DNA of 64,000 bases. It comes from Promerops cafer (lineage: Eukaryota; Chordata; Aves; Passeriformes; Nectariniidae). Where the stretch lies: assembly GCA_013398275.1 (NCBI GenBank), contig VZSE01005937.1, positions 320,172 to 384,171 of the forward strand, given 5' to 3'. The notes below the pieces were generated by a model. That model worked only from the letters and a program-made list of their open reading frames with translations. It made no database searches and was not told the origin of the DNA. Below, in pieces: positions 22,440 to 34,494 of this stretch. The position numbers were made by a program, and so were the translations under genes. Each line of letters begins with the position of its first letter. The stretch's first letter is position 1.

Positions 22440-22475
22440 GGGAGGTTGTACTGAACTGGGAGGTTGTACTGAACT
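22440..22475 (+). repeat. 18-bp perfect tandem duplication inside CR1
   Basis: The 18-base unit GGGAGGTTGTACTGAACT occurs twice back to back (22,440-22,457 and 22,458-22,475) in the 3' part of the CR1, followed by a similar 'AGGAGCTGC'. It looks like a replication-slippage event after insertion. Confidence 0.9.
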
Positions 22476-22770
22476 AGGAGCTGCTTTCCTCCCAAGTACC
22501 CAGCTCCTGAAGAAAAGGAAATGGCTTCAAGTTGCATCAGGGGAGGTTCAGATTGAACATTAGGAAAAATTTCTTCACCAAAAGGATGGTTAGGCATTGG
22601 ACCAGTCTGTGCAGGGAAGTGGTTGAATCACCTTCTATAAGGGTATTTAAAAGACCCACAGATGTGGTGCTTAGGAATCTAATTTAGTAGTCATCTTGGT
22701 TGTGTTAGGCTAATAGCTGAGTTGATGATCTTAGAGGTCTTTTCCAGTGTAATTTATTCTATGACTCTAT

Positions 22771-25700
22771 ACATGTGTGTGAGTCTCAGTGGGAGATTAG
22801 AAAAATTTCTGATCTCATTTAGGGAATAAATTTTAGATTTTATGCCCCTGAGACATCTGGACAAAAGAAAGAAGAGGTAGTACTAATATAAATTAAACGT
22901 AACTGATAAGTAGTATCTGCTTGCTTTTTTAAAGAGGTCAAAACAATAAACCTCAGACGAAGGAACTGTTTTGTTTATGATCAAAGTACATAAACAAGAA
23001 TAACATGAATCAGATATATCTGTGCTGACTCAAACGTAAACAGAACTGGCAATGTAGTAGCCAATAAAAGACTTTCCAAATTTTTCCCTATCAAGTAAAA
23101 GAAAAGCGTTTGTTCTTTATCCCATAGCAATGAACCAAGAATTAAAGTCTCAATGTGATCAGTCTGTTAGGCAAGGGGGATTCTCTCAAATCTCAGAGAT
23201 GAAGTGCCAGGCTGAAAAGTGCCAGCCCCCACAATATGTGTACCTTTTGCTTTTAACCTCTTTTCCAAGGCACAACCCTATATAACCAGGGCATAAAAGA
23301 TGCACAGGGATGGAATCTTGTTATGTCTCTGGACTGAGAAGGTGAGCTATATCAGAAACACTCCAAGTGCTTTTAACTTGCTGATTTTATTTTAACTTAC
23401 CTTTAGTGTGCATTGCATCCAAGTCTGTCACAGCATATTGGTGGAATTTGTCCTGTGGGAATCATGTGATTCATAGAGCTGGCTATGGAGACTATAAATC
23501 TGCATGCGTCTGGTCATTTGTTTCATTCTGACTGTCCCCTTTCTTTTTTCCAGAATTCTGGGCATAATTTCTGGTTCTCCAATTTCCTTATATTCCATAT
23601 CAGTGTCCAAGTTGCTGTGTGTGCTAGTCCTTGAAAGTTGTCATTACACCTTGTCCGTTATCTAGTCACTACAAGGCTGCCTTCTTAGGACCTTCTTAGG
23701 AATGTATTGGACATAATTTGGGTCATCCACTACCAATGATGATTTTTTTACTGTTCGTGCTCACTCCGCCCTTCGACCATCTACTGCCTAGTTTCATCTT
23801 GGGGAGAACTGTACTCACACAGGTATTTTGCAAACAGTACAAGATGGCAAGGTGTACACTGCTGCAGAGCAATGATTTTGCATTCTGATGCAATGAAAGC
23901 AGGAATATACTCCAGTATTTACAATTAATATAATTGAAACATAAAGCAGAATATAAGTTTTAGTGGTATCAAAACTTTCTGGGGAAATGAAGAGTGATCA
24001 TTAGTAGATGGAAATATTTACAAAGAAAAAAGAAAAGGAAATGTATCAACTGATAAAATAAGTAATGAAACAAGGAAAAAAAAATAGAAAATGCAGAAAG
24101 TAGACTGAATCCCACTTCTGCTAGGGTGGGTGCTTTGTTATCCCCCAGTTCTTCTGAATCTTCAGCTTTATTTTCTTAGGAAATAGCATGAGGAATGAAG
24201 ACTTTTTTTTCAGACAGCTGCACTGAATCCATTCTCTACCACATAAAAAAGCAATTCATTTGAGCTACTGCTGTCTGTCATTGTGTTCCATTTTTTCTTT
24301 CTTATCACCTTGCTTAAACTTGAAGGAAGCGGAAAGTTCACCTATGTCGTTTCAGCTGGCAGCTGAAATTCTTTCTCGGTTTTTTAATGGAAGCAAAAAT
24401 AGCTCCCAAGATCGAGCACTAGGTGTCCTGAGGCTTTCTTGGTTAGTAAATGGAGATGACAAGACTGGAATGTATTCAATCTGTTGCTGTCTCCTGGGCA
24501 TCATTTATAGATTCTCTGTCAACCCACAAGATCCTCTATTACTATGAACAGTGTAATTAGTTTACAATTAAAGTTAATCACAAATCTATAAAAGGAGCTT
24601 CCAAATATTGACAATGATTAAGAAAGTGAAATTACCATATATAGCTAATTAATTCATGGTTAGAAAATTGTGAAAGGAAATGAATTCTTAAAGCTTCTTA
24701 TAATCCTGGTAGCAGAAATTGCTCTTTCCTACTTCCAGACTCAGCAACTATTTGTGTATCTCTGATATCCTGAAGGAGGTGATTAGGAAAAAATATAAAA
24801 ATAGTGTTTTCTGTCTACTTCAGTTCTCTTCTGAAAAGTGTGTTAAAGCAGCACTTTCCTACGCAAAATATCAGTTGTGTCCATGTATTCTAAGTCATCT
24901 TTCCAAAATACAGTCACCCTCCTGGGGCTGCAGAGAACACCTCAGAAAGGAAGACTAGCCAAATATAAATTGTTTGCCATAAGAAAAAGGTAGAAGAAAA
25001 AATAAATACTATTTTGCTGACATTTTCTTTTCCTTTTTTACAGTCATTACTCACATCTCACCCATACAAAAGGCATGCCAGCTTGAAAAAGGAATCTTCA
25101 CATCTCTTAAATTGTCATTCCTTATGTGCTTATTTGTAGTACCCTCCTGTTAGAGACTGAAGCCTTGCTGTTTCACACACTGTCCAAACAGGAAGCAAAA
25201 TGCTGGTTCTTGCCTCAGTGGACTTACAATACCCGAAATTGATATAGGCAGGTGAAAGAATACAAGAAAGCAGTGACACAATAAGGATGAATGGCAACAG
25301 TGGCAGTACATCTGCAGCACTGTGTTTTGTGGGTTTGTTTTTTCTAATGGGTAAGAAAAAATGAGAAGATTTCAAATACCTGATTCTGAGCACAAATTAA
25401 ATATGATAAGGAAGCAGTATTATGGATGTTTATGGGAAAGTTTTGGCTTCATGTAATAAGAGGTATGGGGAAAAAGCAGGAAAATGTTTATTTCAAAATG
25501 TAGCAACTGTGAGGTAAGGCTACATCATGGAATAGCCTGCATGAAATATGATCTACCTAACTGCTTGTCTCATATCAGTAGGATGGTATTAAACTATGAG
25601 AAGTACTGAGAGTGAAAACAGATCATTCAGGCTTGATCTTATAGATTGAAGAGAGCTTGTGAAGGTGTTCAAAAAGAGGAGACATCAGTACATTCCTGGG

Positions 25701-27004
25701 CAAACTGTCCTTCTCTGACAAAAAGGCTGCTAACTACCAAAGGCTACCAATGGACTGTGGTGTTCTTTTATTTTCTTTCTTCCTTTGATTCATGAAGGGA
25801 TCATGGAGAAATGGGCAGCAGTTTAGAGTCCGTTATTGGATCTGACAACATGAAACAATCATTGGTATAAATGCCAAAAAAGCAACATGATCATGCCTAC
25901 TTTTTTCCTTCTCTGTGTGTGTGTGTGTGTGTGTGAGTGTGTACACGTCTTTTTGTGTTTGGGCGTGGGTGGGTGTGGTTTTTGTTTCTAACAGAGAAGT
26001 CTCTAAATCCAGAACAGTTGTAATACATGGAAAATGTGTGGTACTGAGAATTTCAGCGGTGTCAATCAAGAAAATATGGAGCATGTCCTATAGACTTTTA
26101 CGCAATGTTGTGATGCAAAGTGAATTTTTCATGATAAGTGTTATTACAGTGACTGACCACTTGTGCTAAGCAGTGGTATGGACTCACAACTATTTAAAGA
26201 TCTTCTAAGAAAGTTGGTCAAAATTAGAAAATGAAAGATTTTTCTTATATCCCCTTATATTCCACTAAGCATTGCAGCAAAGATCTGCTGAAACTGTTTA
26301 CCATGTGAAAGAAAGCAGCTCTGTAGATTGCCAATTACATTGCAATTCCAGATGTTCAAGGTCATACTAGTTGGTGCACCTGCTTAAAAATTATTGAAGA
26401 AGCAGGTAGAGAATAATCTCCTAAGCAAGGTCTCCCACACTGTGAGGGGATAGATCTTCATGAGCTGGTGTGACATGTGCTCTCTGGCTGTCAGAGAAGG
26501 TCCTGCTGGATCACACACACTCCAAGGAGGCCACTATGCTGGCTCTGTCTACTGAAGTATAGGAAGCAGAAACAAATCCTCAGACCACTGCAGGTCCATG
26601 AGGGCTGCCGAAACATCTGCACAACCCCTTCTGCAAGCACTGCAGAGCCCAGATTAGGACTGAAACCCATCATCCATTTTACTTGGCTTCATCTGTTTGG
26701 AACAGAGGCTGTTCATCTAAAGCAAATTAGGTACACTTTAGGCAAGACAGAAATCTTAATCTTTCCATCGTCACTGCCAGAAATGACTTTCAAGATGATG
26801 TTGGGAGCAACAGAAAATACAAAAGAAAATTGTCAGTACCACTATTTGGAACTCATTAATTGCTTATCCAGTTTATTTTGTTGGTTGGAATAGTCATAGT
26901 TTCCAACCCACACTCCATCATATATAACATCAAAGTTATGACAGTCTGATGAATTTCTCAGAGACTAAAGAAAAGGTAATTTTACTTTTCTTTTAAAACA
27001 TAAA
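22771..27004. other. Noncoding stretch, no gene recognised
   Basis: About 4.2 kb of AT-rich DNA between CR1 insertions. A plus-strand frame of 138 codons (26,477-26,893) is open, but its product shows no domain, signal peptide or family likeness that I recognise. A TG microsatellite lies at 25,914-25,942. Confidence 0.6.
25914..25942. repeat. (TG)n microsatellite
   Basis: About 11 TG units, one interruption by A at 25,936, then three more units. The right flank remains G/T-rich to about 25,990. Confidence 0.95.
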
Positions 27005-28304
27005 ATGAAGGACTTTGGGAATTACCCACAACCTCACTTCAGTAACTGCTAAGATCATGGAAAAAATAATGCTGGAAGCTATGTTGAAGCATAAGGCAGG
27101 TAGGGCAGTGATTAAGGACAGGCGATGTAGTGTCACCAAGGGAAAACTGTTCCTTCACAAGTGTTGGACTGAATGCATAACCAGACAAGAGAAGGGCAAC
27201 TGATGTCATGTTCCTGGACATCTGTGAGGTATTTGACAGGGTTCTACAAAATATTTTTGCCTCTTTATTGTGGGGAGATAGGCTTGATGTGGATAAGGAG
27301 CTAGATGGATTGCCACATCCACAGAGTCAGCCAACGGCTCAATGCGCAAATGGAAAGGACCAATAAGTGGTGTCCCTCAAGGGTCTGTGCCAGGACCAGT
27401 ACTGTTCATTACCCTCATCAATTACATCAACAGCAGGATGCAGTGCACCCTCAACGAGTTTATGGATGACACTGAGTGGTGATGTTGATGTGCTTGAGGT
27501 CAGGATGCCATGCAGAGGGACCTTGACAGGCATGTGGAGTACCCACGTGAACCCCATGAATTTCAACAAGACCAAGTGCAAGGTTGATACAATCCCCTAT
27601 ATCAGTGCAGACTGGGTTATGAATGGATTGAGAACAGCCCTACAGAGAACTTGGGAGTATTAGCTGGCATTGTCTTCTTGTAGCCCAGGAAGCCAATTTT
27701 ATCCTGGGCTGCATAAAAGGAAATGTGTCTAACAGTTTGAGAGAGGTAGTTCTTGCCCTCTGCTTTGCTCTCATGAGAACCCACCTGGAGTATTTCATCC
27801 AGCTTTGGGGTCCTCAGTATGAAAGAGACATAGACCTGTTAGAACAGGTCCAGAGGAGATCTACAAAAATGATCAGAGGGCTGGAATATCCTTCCTTTGA
27901 AGAAAAGCTGAGACAGATGCAGAGGTGCTTAGCCTGGAGAAGAGAAGGGTGCAGGTAGACCTTACTGCTTCCTTTCAATAGTTAGAGGGCACTTAAAGGA
28001 AAGAAGGAGGAGGACCACAGCCTGTTGTGACAGAATGGAAGAAGAGTTTTAAACATAAAAAAGAGTAGATTTAGATTGCAGGAAGGATTCTTTTAAGAAT
28101 AATTTTTTTTTTGTTGTGAGGGTGGTCAGACATTGGTTAACCAGGGAAGCTGTAGATGACCCAACCTTAGAACTGCTCAGTGTCAGGTTTGGCAGAGCTT
28201 TAAGCAAACTGACCAAGGAAAAGATGTCTGTGCCCATGATAGGGCAGATGGACTAGATGATATTTCAGCTTCTTTCCAACCCAAAAAATTATGTGATTCT
28301 GTCA
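27005..28304 (+). mobile_element. CR1 LINE, 5'-truncated
   Basis: Plus-strand CR1 of about 1.3 kb starting inside the reverse transcriptase ('FGNYP', then 'AKIMEKIMLEAMLKHKAGRAV' in the plus frame at 27,050 on). It carries 'TDVMFLDICEVFDRV' (motif A region, normally Y-L-D-F-S-K-A-F-D), 'SGVPQGSVPGPVLFI' and the catalytic box FMDD (27,459-27,470). The C-terminal ORF2 text is at 27,700-27,960 and a 3' UTR follows, ending in 'TTATGTGATTCTGTCAT' at 28,288-28,304. Frames are broken at several places. Confidence 0.92.
27725..27958 (+). pseudogene. CR1 ORF2 fragment: C-terminal region
   Basis: A 77-codon open stretch with the well-known C-terminal CR1 text: 'LREVVLALCFALMRTHLEYF', 'QLWGPQYERDIDLLEQVQRR' and 'STKMIRGLEYPSFEEKLRQM'. 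It lies downstream of the reverse-transcriptase core and has no catalytic residues of its own. The reading frame ends shortly afterwards. Confidence 0.92.
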
Positions 28305-31300
28305 TTGGCATAATAATATATATTGAGTGTCTCTCAGCTGGTCAAGCTTCTATTTTAGCCAGTGGGTAGAGGGTCTTGGTAAAAAATATATAATAAGAGT
28401 AATTGGCTTGTTTTTCTCAGAGGAAAAATTTTGAAAAAAAAAAATGGTCTGGAAACAGTATTTCATTTTCCTAGCCTTGATAATTTTGAATGCATGTGTA
28501 TAATGTAATTTTATATACACAGTATAGATCACTCTGTTAATGTTTTTTGCACCCAATTACAGTGCAAGGTCACTTCAATAAAGATCTATTGGTGCTTAAT
28601 CAGTATGATTTTCCTTCTGTCCAGCTGCTATTTACTTCATGTTTTGCCCAATAGTCTTTGAGCCTGAAGCAAACTGCATATTGAGTGGCTGCAGTGTATT
28701 AGATGTCTGAGACGTATGCCATGGTTCTAAATTTACTGCACACTATATTCTTTTTTTTGTTGTAACTCTTCCCTTTCCCTTAGTCCAACCCTCTTCTTTA
28801 CCTCCTGTGACTTTCTTAATGGCTTCAGTTCATCAGCATACATATATTTTTACTCTCCAATACTGTTTACAATGAAACTTCAGTAATCCATCTCCTTGCC
28901 CTCCTAGCTGCCAGGAGGGTAAGTGCATGCCAGAGAGCTGAAAATGTAGGTACTTACCTTTAGAAATCTAACATGTACTAGCAAGGAGGTAGCTTCTTCT
29001 GATACATCAAGCAAAATGTTCTTACTAAGACAGTTTGATTTATTCTCTCTTGCCCTTCTTCACTAAGCTAAGTCGCTATCTCCCGACTCCTGATAAAAAT
29101 CTGTTCAACCATTCTCCCATACTATGCATTCATGTTTCCTTCAAGTTACAATCAAACAAAGTGTTTCTTGTCCTGCACTGCAAACCAAGGCAGACTGCCT
29201 CTTCAATCACTGATGTAGTTATATACCTAAGTTACAAAGTACCAGCAATCACCTTTCTTTCCACCCCCCACAAGCCTCAAAGATTCTTCAAAGCTTTTCC
29301 GGGTGGCATGGAAGTAGGCTGATTTTGAAACTAGTTTAGTTCAATAGATTTTTAAATGTGTTTAAAAATTTTCCTGCCCCTTCCCCAGTACTTTGTGGGC
29401 TGAGCAATGGACATCCCAAAATCCATATTTCTCATGGTGCTAAGTGTTACCTGTGGACTGATCTTCAATCTTTCAATCTTCCATCCAGGTAGAATGAATC
29501 AACCAAAAATAAAGATTTTAATGCAAGATTTAATGAGTGAAGGAGATGGCGAACTGGAGAGAGGAGCATTTTCTCTGTACTTGTCTTTCCCCAGAAGGTG
29601 TCCTGGATTTGCCTTTGCTTTGATTGATAATGTATTCCTCCAGCAGTACAACCCACCCTTCTGTTTCCATTTCTACAGCTGCAAATTGTGCTGATTACTA
29701 GAGGGCCTTTCCTCAAGTTATTGCAAAAAGAGCTCAGTTTCAGTAAACTGAAGATCCTCTTCATTTGACAAATATTTCCTTTCTCTTCTTTGCCCTAAAA
29801 TATGTTGTGCTATTTGTCAGCACTAAAGCATGTGCTTTCTTGGTTCTGCTGTGCCTGGCTGCACTGTTACTTTGTTTATGCTAATACTGATTAACCAAAT
29901 TGGAAGGAGGTTTTTTTGAGACCCTGGCTAATAACATTTTCTCAGTCTGAAATAAAGGTTTAATTATTTGGGGAAGGAAGTGAAAAACATCACCAGCATG
30001 TGCTTCTTCTGCTGGGCTGTTGTCATCAGCTCTCACATACAGAGTGTGGTCATACCTGGCAATTTCTTGGATGGCAAATGGCATCAGGCATGAAAATTCA
30101 GCAAGTAAGGGTAAGCATTAGAATCAGGCAACATGCTTTTTTGCCTGAACCATTACTGAAAAGGTGCTTCAGCATTGTCTCAGGGTCCTGAGGGAAGTGT
30201 TTAAATTTAATTCAGAAATAAAACCAAGCTCCCAATTGCATGAGATGATTAAAAATCCCAAGACTGTCTTCCTAAGAATAAGAGCTTGACCCTGATAACT
30301 TGGCCAAATTCCAGATAGTAAAGTCACATTCTGCCGGTATGAAATATACCTGTAATTTCAACTGCAAAGCTATTCTGAATTCCCAAAAAGAACTCCTGTT
30401 GAGTTTTGAATGCTTTAAATGTCTGCCAGGTCCACCACTTAGGCACAACATTTCTGGGACCTCTGACTAAGTCTGCTTCCAAAGCACATTCAAAGCAAAG
30501 ACATAAATTAAAGGCAGAATATCATCCTTATTTTCTGTGGTAGAGCTATTATTATCTCAAAAGCCATCAAGCCACCAATTACTTTTTATTTTTCTACTTA
30601 GTGATGTTGATTTGCGATTCCTTCCAGGAAAAGAGATAATTGAAAGATAGATTAAAAAAGCAAGAAGTTGTGATAAAACCAAAAAGTGGTTAGTGGTTAC
30701 AACACTTTAAACACCTGGTTTCTGAAGGAGGATGGATACTGCCTAAGAAATTTCATGTTTTGAGTTGGGGTTTTTTTAACTAAAAATTTAAAAAAATTAA
30801 AATAATGAAACAGATGATGTAGCCATATTGAAATCATCTCATCAAAAAATTATAGAGGTTTTCTTTTTGTGATAGCTCTATAACTGCAGGGCAGGAATTG
30901 GAGTGAAGTATTCAATAGAATCTGTGTGATATCTCCACCCTCCTCAGGGACCTATGAAACAAGAAATTTTGTGTGGAGTTAAATTACAAATGACACTTAA
31001 TATATTATTAGCTGACCAAGAGAAGCATCATTTTTTACTGTGCCAGAGGTGTGATTTAAACAGCCCAGGAAAAAAAGCTGCATTCACATTATTCTGTTTA
31101 TTAATTGACCACTTATGAGAGAATTGGAGCTTAAGACATTTCTATTCCACTGCTAAAGATGATCCTGGCAGCAATGATTTTGCCTCCATTCTTTATACTA
31201 ACTGGACACGAGATACACTTTGAGGGTTTTAACTAAGGAAAACTTTCTTTTACCAGACGCATCATATACTACTGAAACTGTGCAGATGGGCAAGTATCAT

Positions 31301-33037
31301 TAAAACCTTAGCCAAAGGAACCCTGGTTTTAAGCAGTTTGTTAGGAGCACACATAGGAACTGATAAACCTCAAATAAATAAATATTGCATATGGTCTCTG
31401 CTTCCAGCAGTGTTTTGGTCACTACCGTCTGTCACTAGCAGACCTTCTGCCTTTGGGCTCAATTTTGGCAGCTGCTTTCATTGCCCTCATCTTCTCATTC
31501 TATCCCTAGGTTTTTATTTCCTTATTTCTCTTTTTCTGCCAAGGGCTGAAAAGCCTTCCTGCTCTGTGATGAAGTGCCATAGGGGCAATGTGCTTAATTT
31601 GCTGCACCCCTCCTTCCTTAGAAATTGCGAACATGAGCAGATCCCCAGGGCTTCAGAAAATAACCCTATCTGACCTTACTCTACCTCTTTCTGCATGTGG
31701 ATTCAAGGCCAAAGACAGCACTGGGTTTAGGTATTTACAGTTCCTTTGCATGCCTGAGAGACAGCAGGACTGGTAGGAGCACAGGACGCAGCCGAGACGC
31801 GCCAGGTACATTGCAGCTCGTGTGTCTTGCTCCTGCATGAGCTGAATAGCACGGCTGTCTCTGGACCCAAAGCTGCCGTATGGGGGACACAGTCCTCTGA
31901 GGAAGGTGCTGCACTTAGCTCTGCGTACGTTCTCCTAGACAAGAGATTGCACCCTCCTGGGTGACTTTTCTGAGATACATCCTTCACTCTCCTAGATCTG
32001 CTTTTGTAAGGCCCCTTACTACTGCTCTTTAAAAATGGCCTCTGTGAGCTCTAAAATTGCTCCTTGAATTTGGGAGAAAAGGAAAAGGAGTGTCTATGGT
32101 GAATGTAACTTTTGTTTAGGTCAACTGGAAGTGTTGGCCTGGTGCAGATAAATATTTTTGATGTCTGGGGTTCCCCAGCTGTGCTGACTCTCCAAAGGTT
32201 AGTAAGTTTAGATCATGGTAGGCAAAAGAGTATTTCTTTTTAGATTTACTTTAAATGTGGTCACAATTTTTCTTTATAAATCTGACTTTCTTGTTTACTC
32301 CATGACTTCCTTTCTCAGACTCTGCCCATTATTTTTCAAATGCTATCCTAATTATTATATGTAATATCAAGTATTCATAGGACTAGATAGAATATAATCT
32401 ATCAAATCCATAATTTAATCTGAATGATGGGGTTAGAATTATATCTCAAAGGCATACTACTGTTTTTCTTTCTGACTACCCATACAGTAGTGATACCAAG
32501 CATATAGAACTCATGGGTTCCCCACTGCCAATTTTCTAGTGTCATAGCTTACTTGGTGCAGTATGTCTAAGAGAATATGTATCCCTTCTGAAATACACAG
32601 CTGCTGAAAACTGGCGAATTCTCGATGTTCTTCAAATTAGCTTGAAATTAAACTATTCTCTCAGTTACAATTACTTGTATCGGTAGTTTCACTAGGCTGA
32701 TTCCCAGTGCCAGAAGGGACACTTTTTTCCCAATGCACAGATTAGAAAGTGAATGCAAGCAATGTGAAATGCTACACAGGGCAACATGCAGGGAACTAAA
32801 GAACAAGAGCTATCTTATGTGACTCACAACCTTGTGATAAATAGTAACAAATGACATGCTGTCATTGGAGACCTGCGTTCATAGAGAACAAAACAAAGAC
32901 CTTTGGCAAAACTTTAATCTTTAGCATCCAGTATATATTTTTACAGCAAATATACATGTGGGTCAAAAATTGGTTTTGCAGCTGTTAAACATTGGTGACA
33001 ACATGGTTTATACAACTTGGTTTTATACAACTAAGGA
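28305..33037. other. Noncoding stretch with a small CpG-dense patch
   Basis: About 4.7 kb without a recognised gene or dispersed repeat. Most of it is AT-rich and CpG-poor. The exception is 31,783-31,930, listed separately. Several frames of 60-110 codons are open, but none resembles a known protein. Confidence 0.55.
31783..31930. other. CpG-dense patch
   Basis: Nine CpG dinucleotides fall in about 150 bases (around GACGCAGCCGAGACGCGCC, CTCGTG, CACGGC, GCCGTA and TGCGTACG). The surrounding kilobases have very few. It is too short for a CpG island by the usual criteria. It could be a small regulatory element, an exon or promoter of an unrecognised transcript, or an undecayed piece of an old repeat. 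Confidence 0.5.
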
Positions 33038-33039
33038 CC

Positions 33040-33171
33040 CTCTCTGAGGATTGGGGATTGCTTGTGAGGGATGAGATCCATCTGATCAAGCAGAACAAAA
33101 AGCATTTTGCCAGCTGGCTGGCTAGCCTGGTGAGGAAACACTTGAATTGGAAACGAGAAGAAGATGAGCAG
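33040..33171 (+). pseudogene. CR1 ORF1 remnant: end of SGNH esterase-like domain
   Basis: The plus frame reads 'SEDWGLLVRDEIHLIKQNKK' and then 'HFASWLASLVRKHLNWK'. The D-E-I-H encoded at 33,070-33,081 fits the catalytic D-x-x-H of the last block of SGNH hydrolases. The following amphipathic 'LASLVRKHLN' is the usual end of the CR1 ORF1 product. Only this C-terminal piece is present. It is the second such remnant in the window, after the one at 18.9 kb. Confidence 0.75.
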
Positions 33172-33340
33172 TAATATGAGGAAGCAATGAACAAGGTTGG
33201 GGTGTTAGGTTGATACAAACACATAGTCAACAGATCAGGGCAGAAGGTAGCCCCACCCAAATATATCCACATAAATAGGGAGGTTCCTACCAGACAGAAG
33301 TGTAGGGAAGGTTCCCCATTAACCTTCCTGGGAAATCAGG

Positions 33341-33592
33341 ATGACTTACTGCCTCTCTGAAGGGGACAAACTAGAAGACTTAAAGGTCTGTGTGCAGTTA
33401 CAGTGTTATAATCTCATTGGAATCATGGAGACGTGTTGGGATAGCTCACACAACTGGAGTACTGTGGTGGGTGGATACAGGCTACCAAGGAATGAGAGGC
33501 TGGGACAGCATAAGGGGACCAGCCTTTACATGAGACTGCAACGGGGTGCATGTCTACAGATGAGCTGGGGAGAGCTGATGGGTCAGGATTAG
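33341..33592 (+). pseudogene. CR1 ORF2 fragment: endonuclease start
   Basis: An 83-codon open stretch. 'LEDLKVCVQLQCYNLIGIME' leads into 'TCWDSSHNWSTVVGGYRLPR' and 'TSLYMRLQRGA', corresponding to the glutamate-containing motif (normally A-I-T-E-T-W-W) and the following endonuclease block. The E is kept, as M-E-T-C-W. The frame is closed by a stop soon after. Confidence 0.87.
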
Positions 33593-34269
33593 TTGGCAAA
33601 CCGTATGGATGACAATGTGGTGGGTGCCACAGACTGCCTTACTAGGAAGAAAATGTACGTGAGGCTTTCTTAACACAGCTGGAAGAGTCCTTATGTCACA
33701 GGCCCAATGTTTTATGAGAGATTGAAGCCTGCCAATATATGTCACAAAGAGACTACAGCAGTGCATGGGAAATCCAAGCCATTTTGGGAGAGCGTTAAAG
33801 GCACCTTCTTGACAGAGGTGATCAGGGAGCCAATGAGAGGAGATGCTCCAGTGGACCTCATACAAACAAGGAAGAATTGGCCAGGATATAAACCTCAGGA
33901 GTAGGCTGTGTCATTCAGGAGTGTTAAGGAATATGAAAGATGGAAATAGGAAAAAAAGTAGGGTCACAGCTGGGACTTTTGGGGAGATTCTTTAGACATC
34001 TGCTTAGGAGAACCCCAGTTGCAGTCCTAGAAAGAAGAGGTGTCCAGGAGAACTGATGGATTTTCAAGGTTTGCCTCCTCCAAGATCAAGAAAGGTCCAT
34101 TTTGACAGACAGGAGGACTTAATGGATGATCAAGGAGCTTCTGACTCAACCCAAACATAAAGGAACAGTGCAAGAGGTGGAAGCAGAGAAAAAGTATCCT
34201 GGGACAAATAAACACTGGACTAACATGAAGGTAATAGTTTAGGGAAACCAAAGCTCTTCTGGATGATGA

Positions 34270-34494
34270 ATGAAGTTGATGGTGAAGTGCAAGAAAGAAG
34301 GTTTCTACACATGCATAAGCAGCAGAAGGAAATTGAAGAAAAGTATGGGAGTGTTGCTGAAATGGAAAGGGGATCTCATCACAAAGGACATTGAAAAGGC
34401 AAAAGTAGTCTTTGCTGCTCTCACTTTGGGCTTTATTGGTAAGACCTGTCTTCCGGAATTCCAGGGCGCTAAGAATCTACTCAAGCACATTTAA
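34270..34494 (+). pseudogene. CR1 ORF2 fragment: linker before reverse transcriptase
   Basis: A 74-codon open stretch with 'KCKKEGFYTCISSRRKLKKS' (normally K-K-G-F-Y-R-Y-I-S), 'GDLITKDIEKAKVVFAAL' and 'GFIGKT'. This is the linker between endonuclease and reverse transcriptase in CR1 ORF2. It is not catalytic, and it is cut off from the flanking domains by frameshifts. Confidence 0.82.

Larger units (their letters stand above)
20841..22770 (+). mobile_element. CR1 LINE, 5'-truncated, directly after another CR1
   Basis: Plus-strand CR1 starting within the ORF2 linker ('GGACTACAGCATGTCAGGAA', 20,874 onward; normally 'DYSRMMGRLNREEIKK'). It continues through the reverse transcriptase (about 21.25-21.99 kb), the C-terminal region (22.07-22.40 kb) and the 3' UTR, and ends in 'TTTATTCTATGACTCTAT' at about 22,770. 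It begins within a few tens of bases of the 3' end of the previous CR1, in the same orientation. Its 3' tail differs from that of its neighbour, so the two belong to different CR1 subfamilies and are separate insertions. Several frameshifts and stops are present. Confidence 0.93.

Noticed and set aside
26477..26893. 138-codon plus-strand open frame
   Set aside because: No domain or family likeness. The product has no signal peptide or repeats and looks like random translation of moderately GC-rich sequence.
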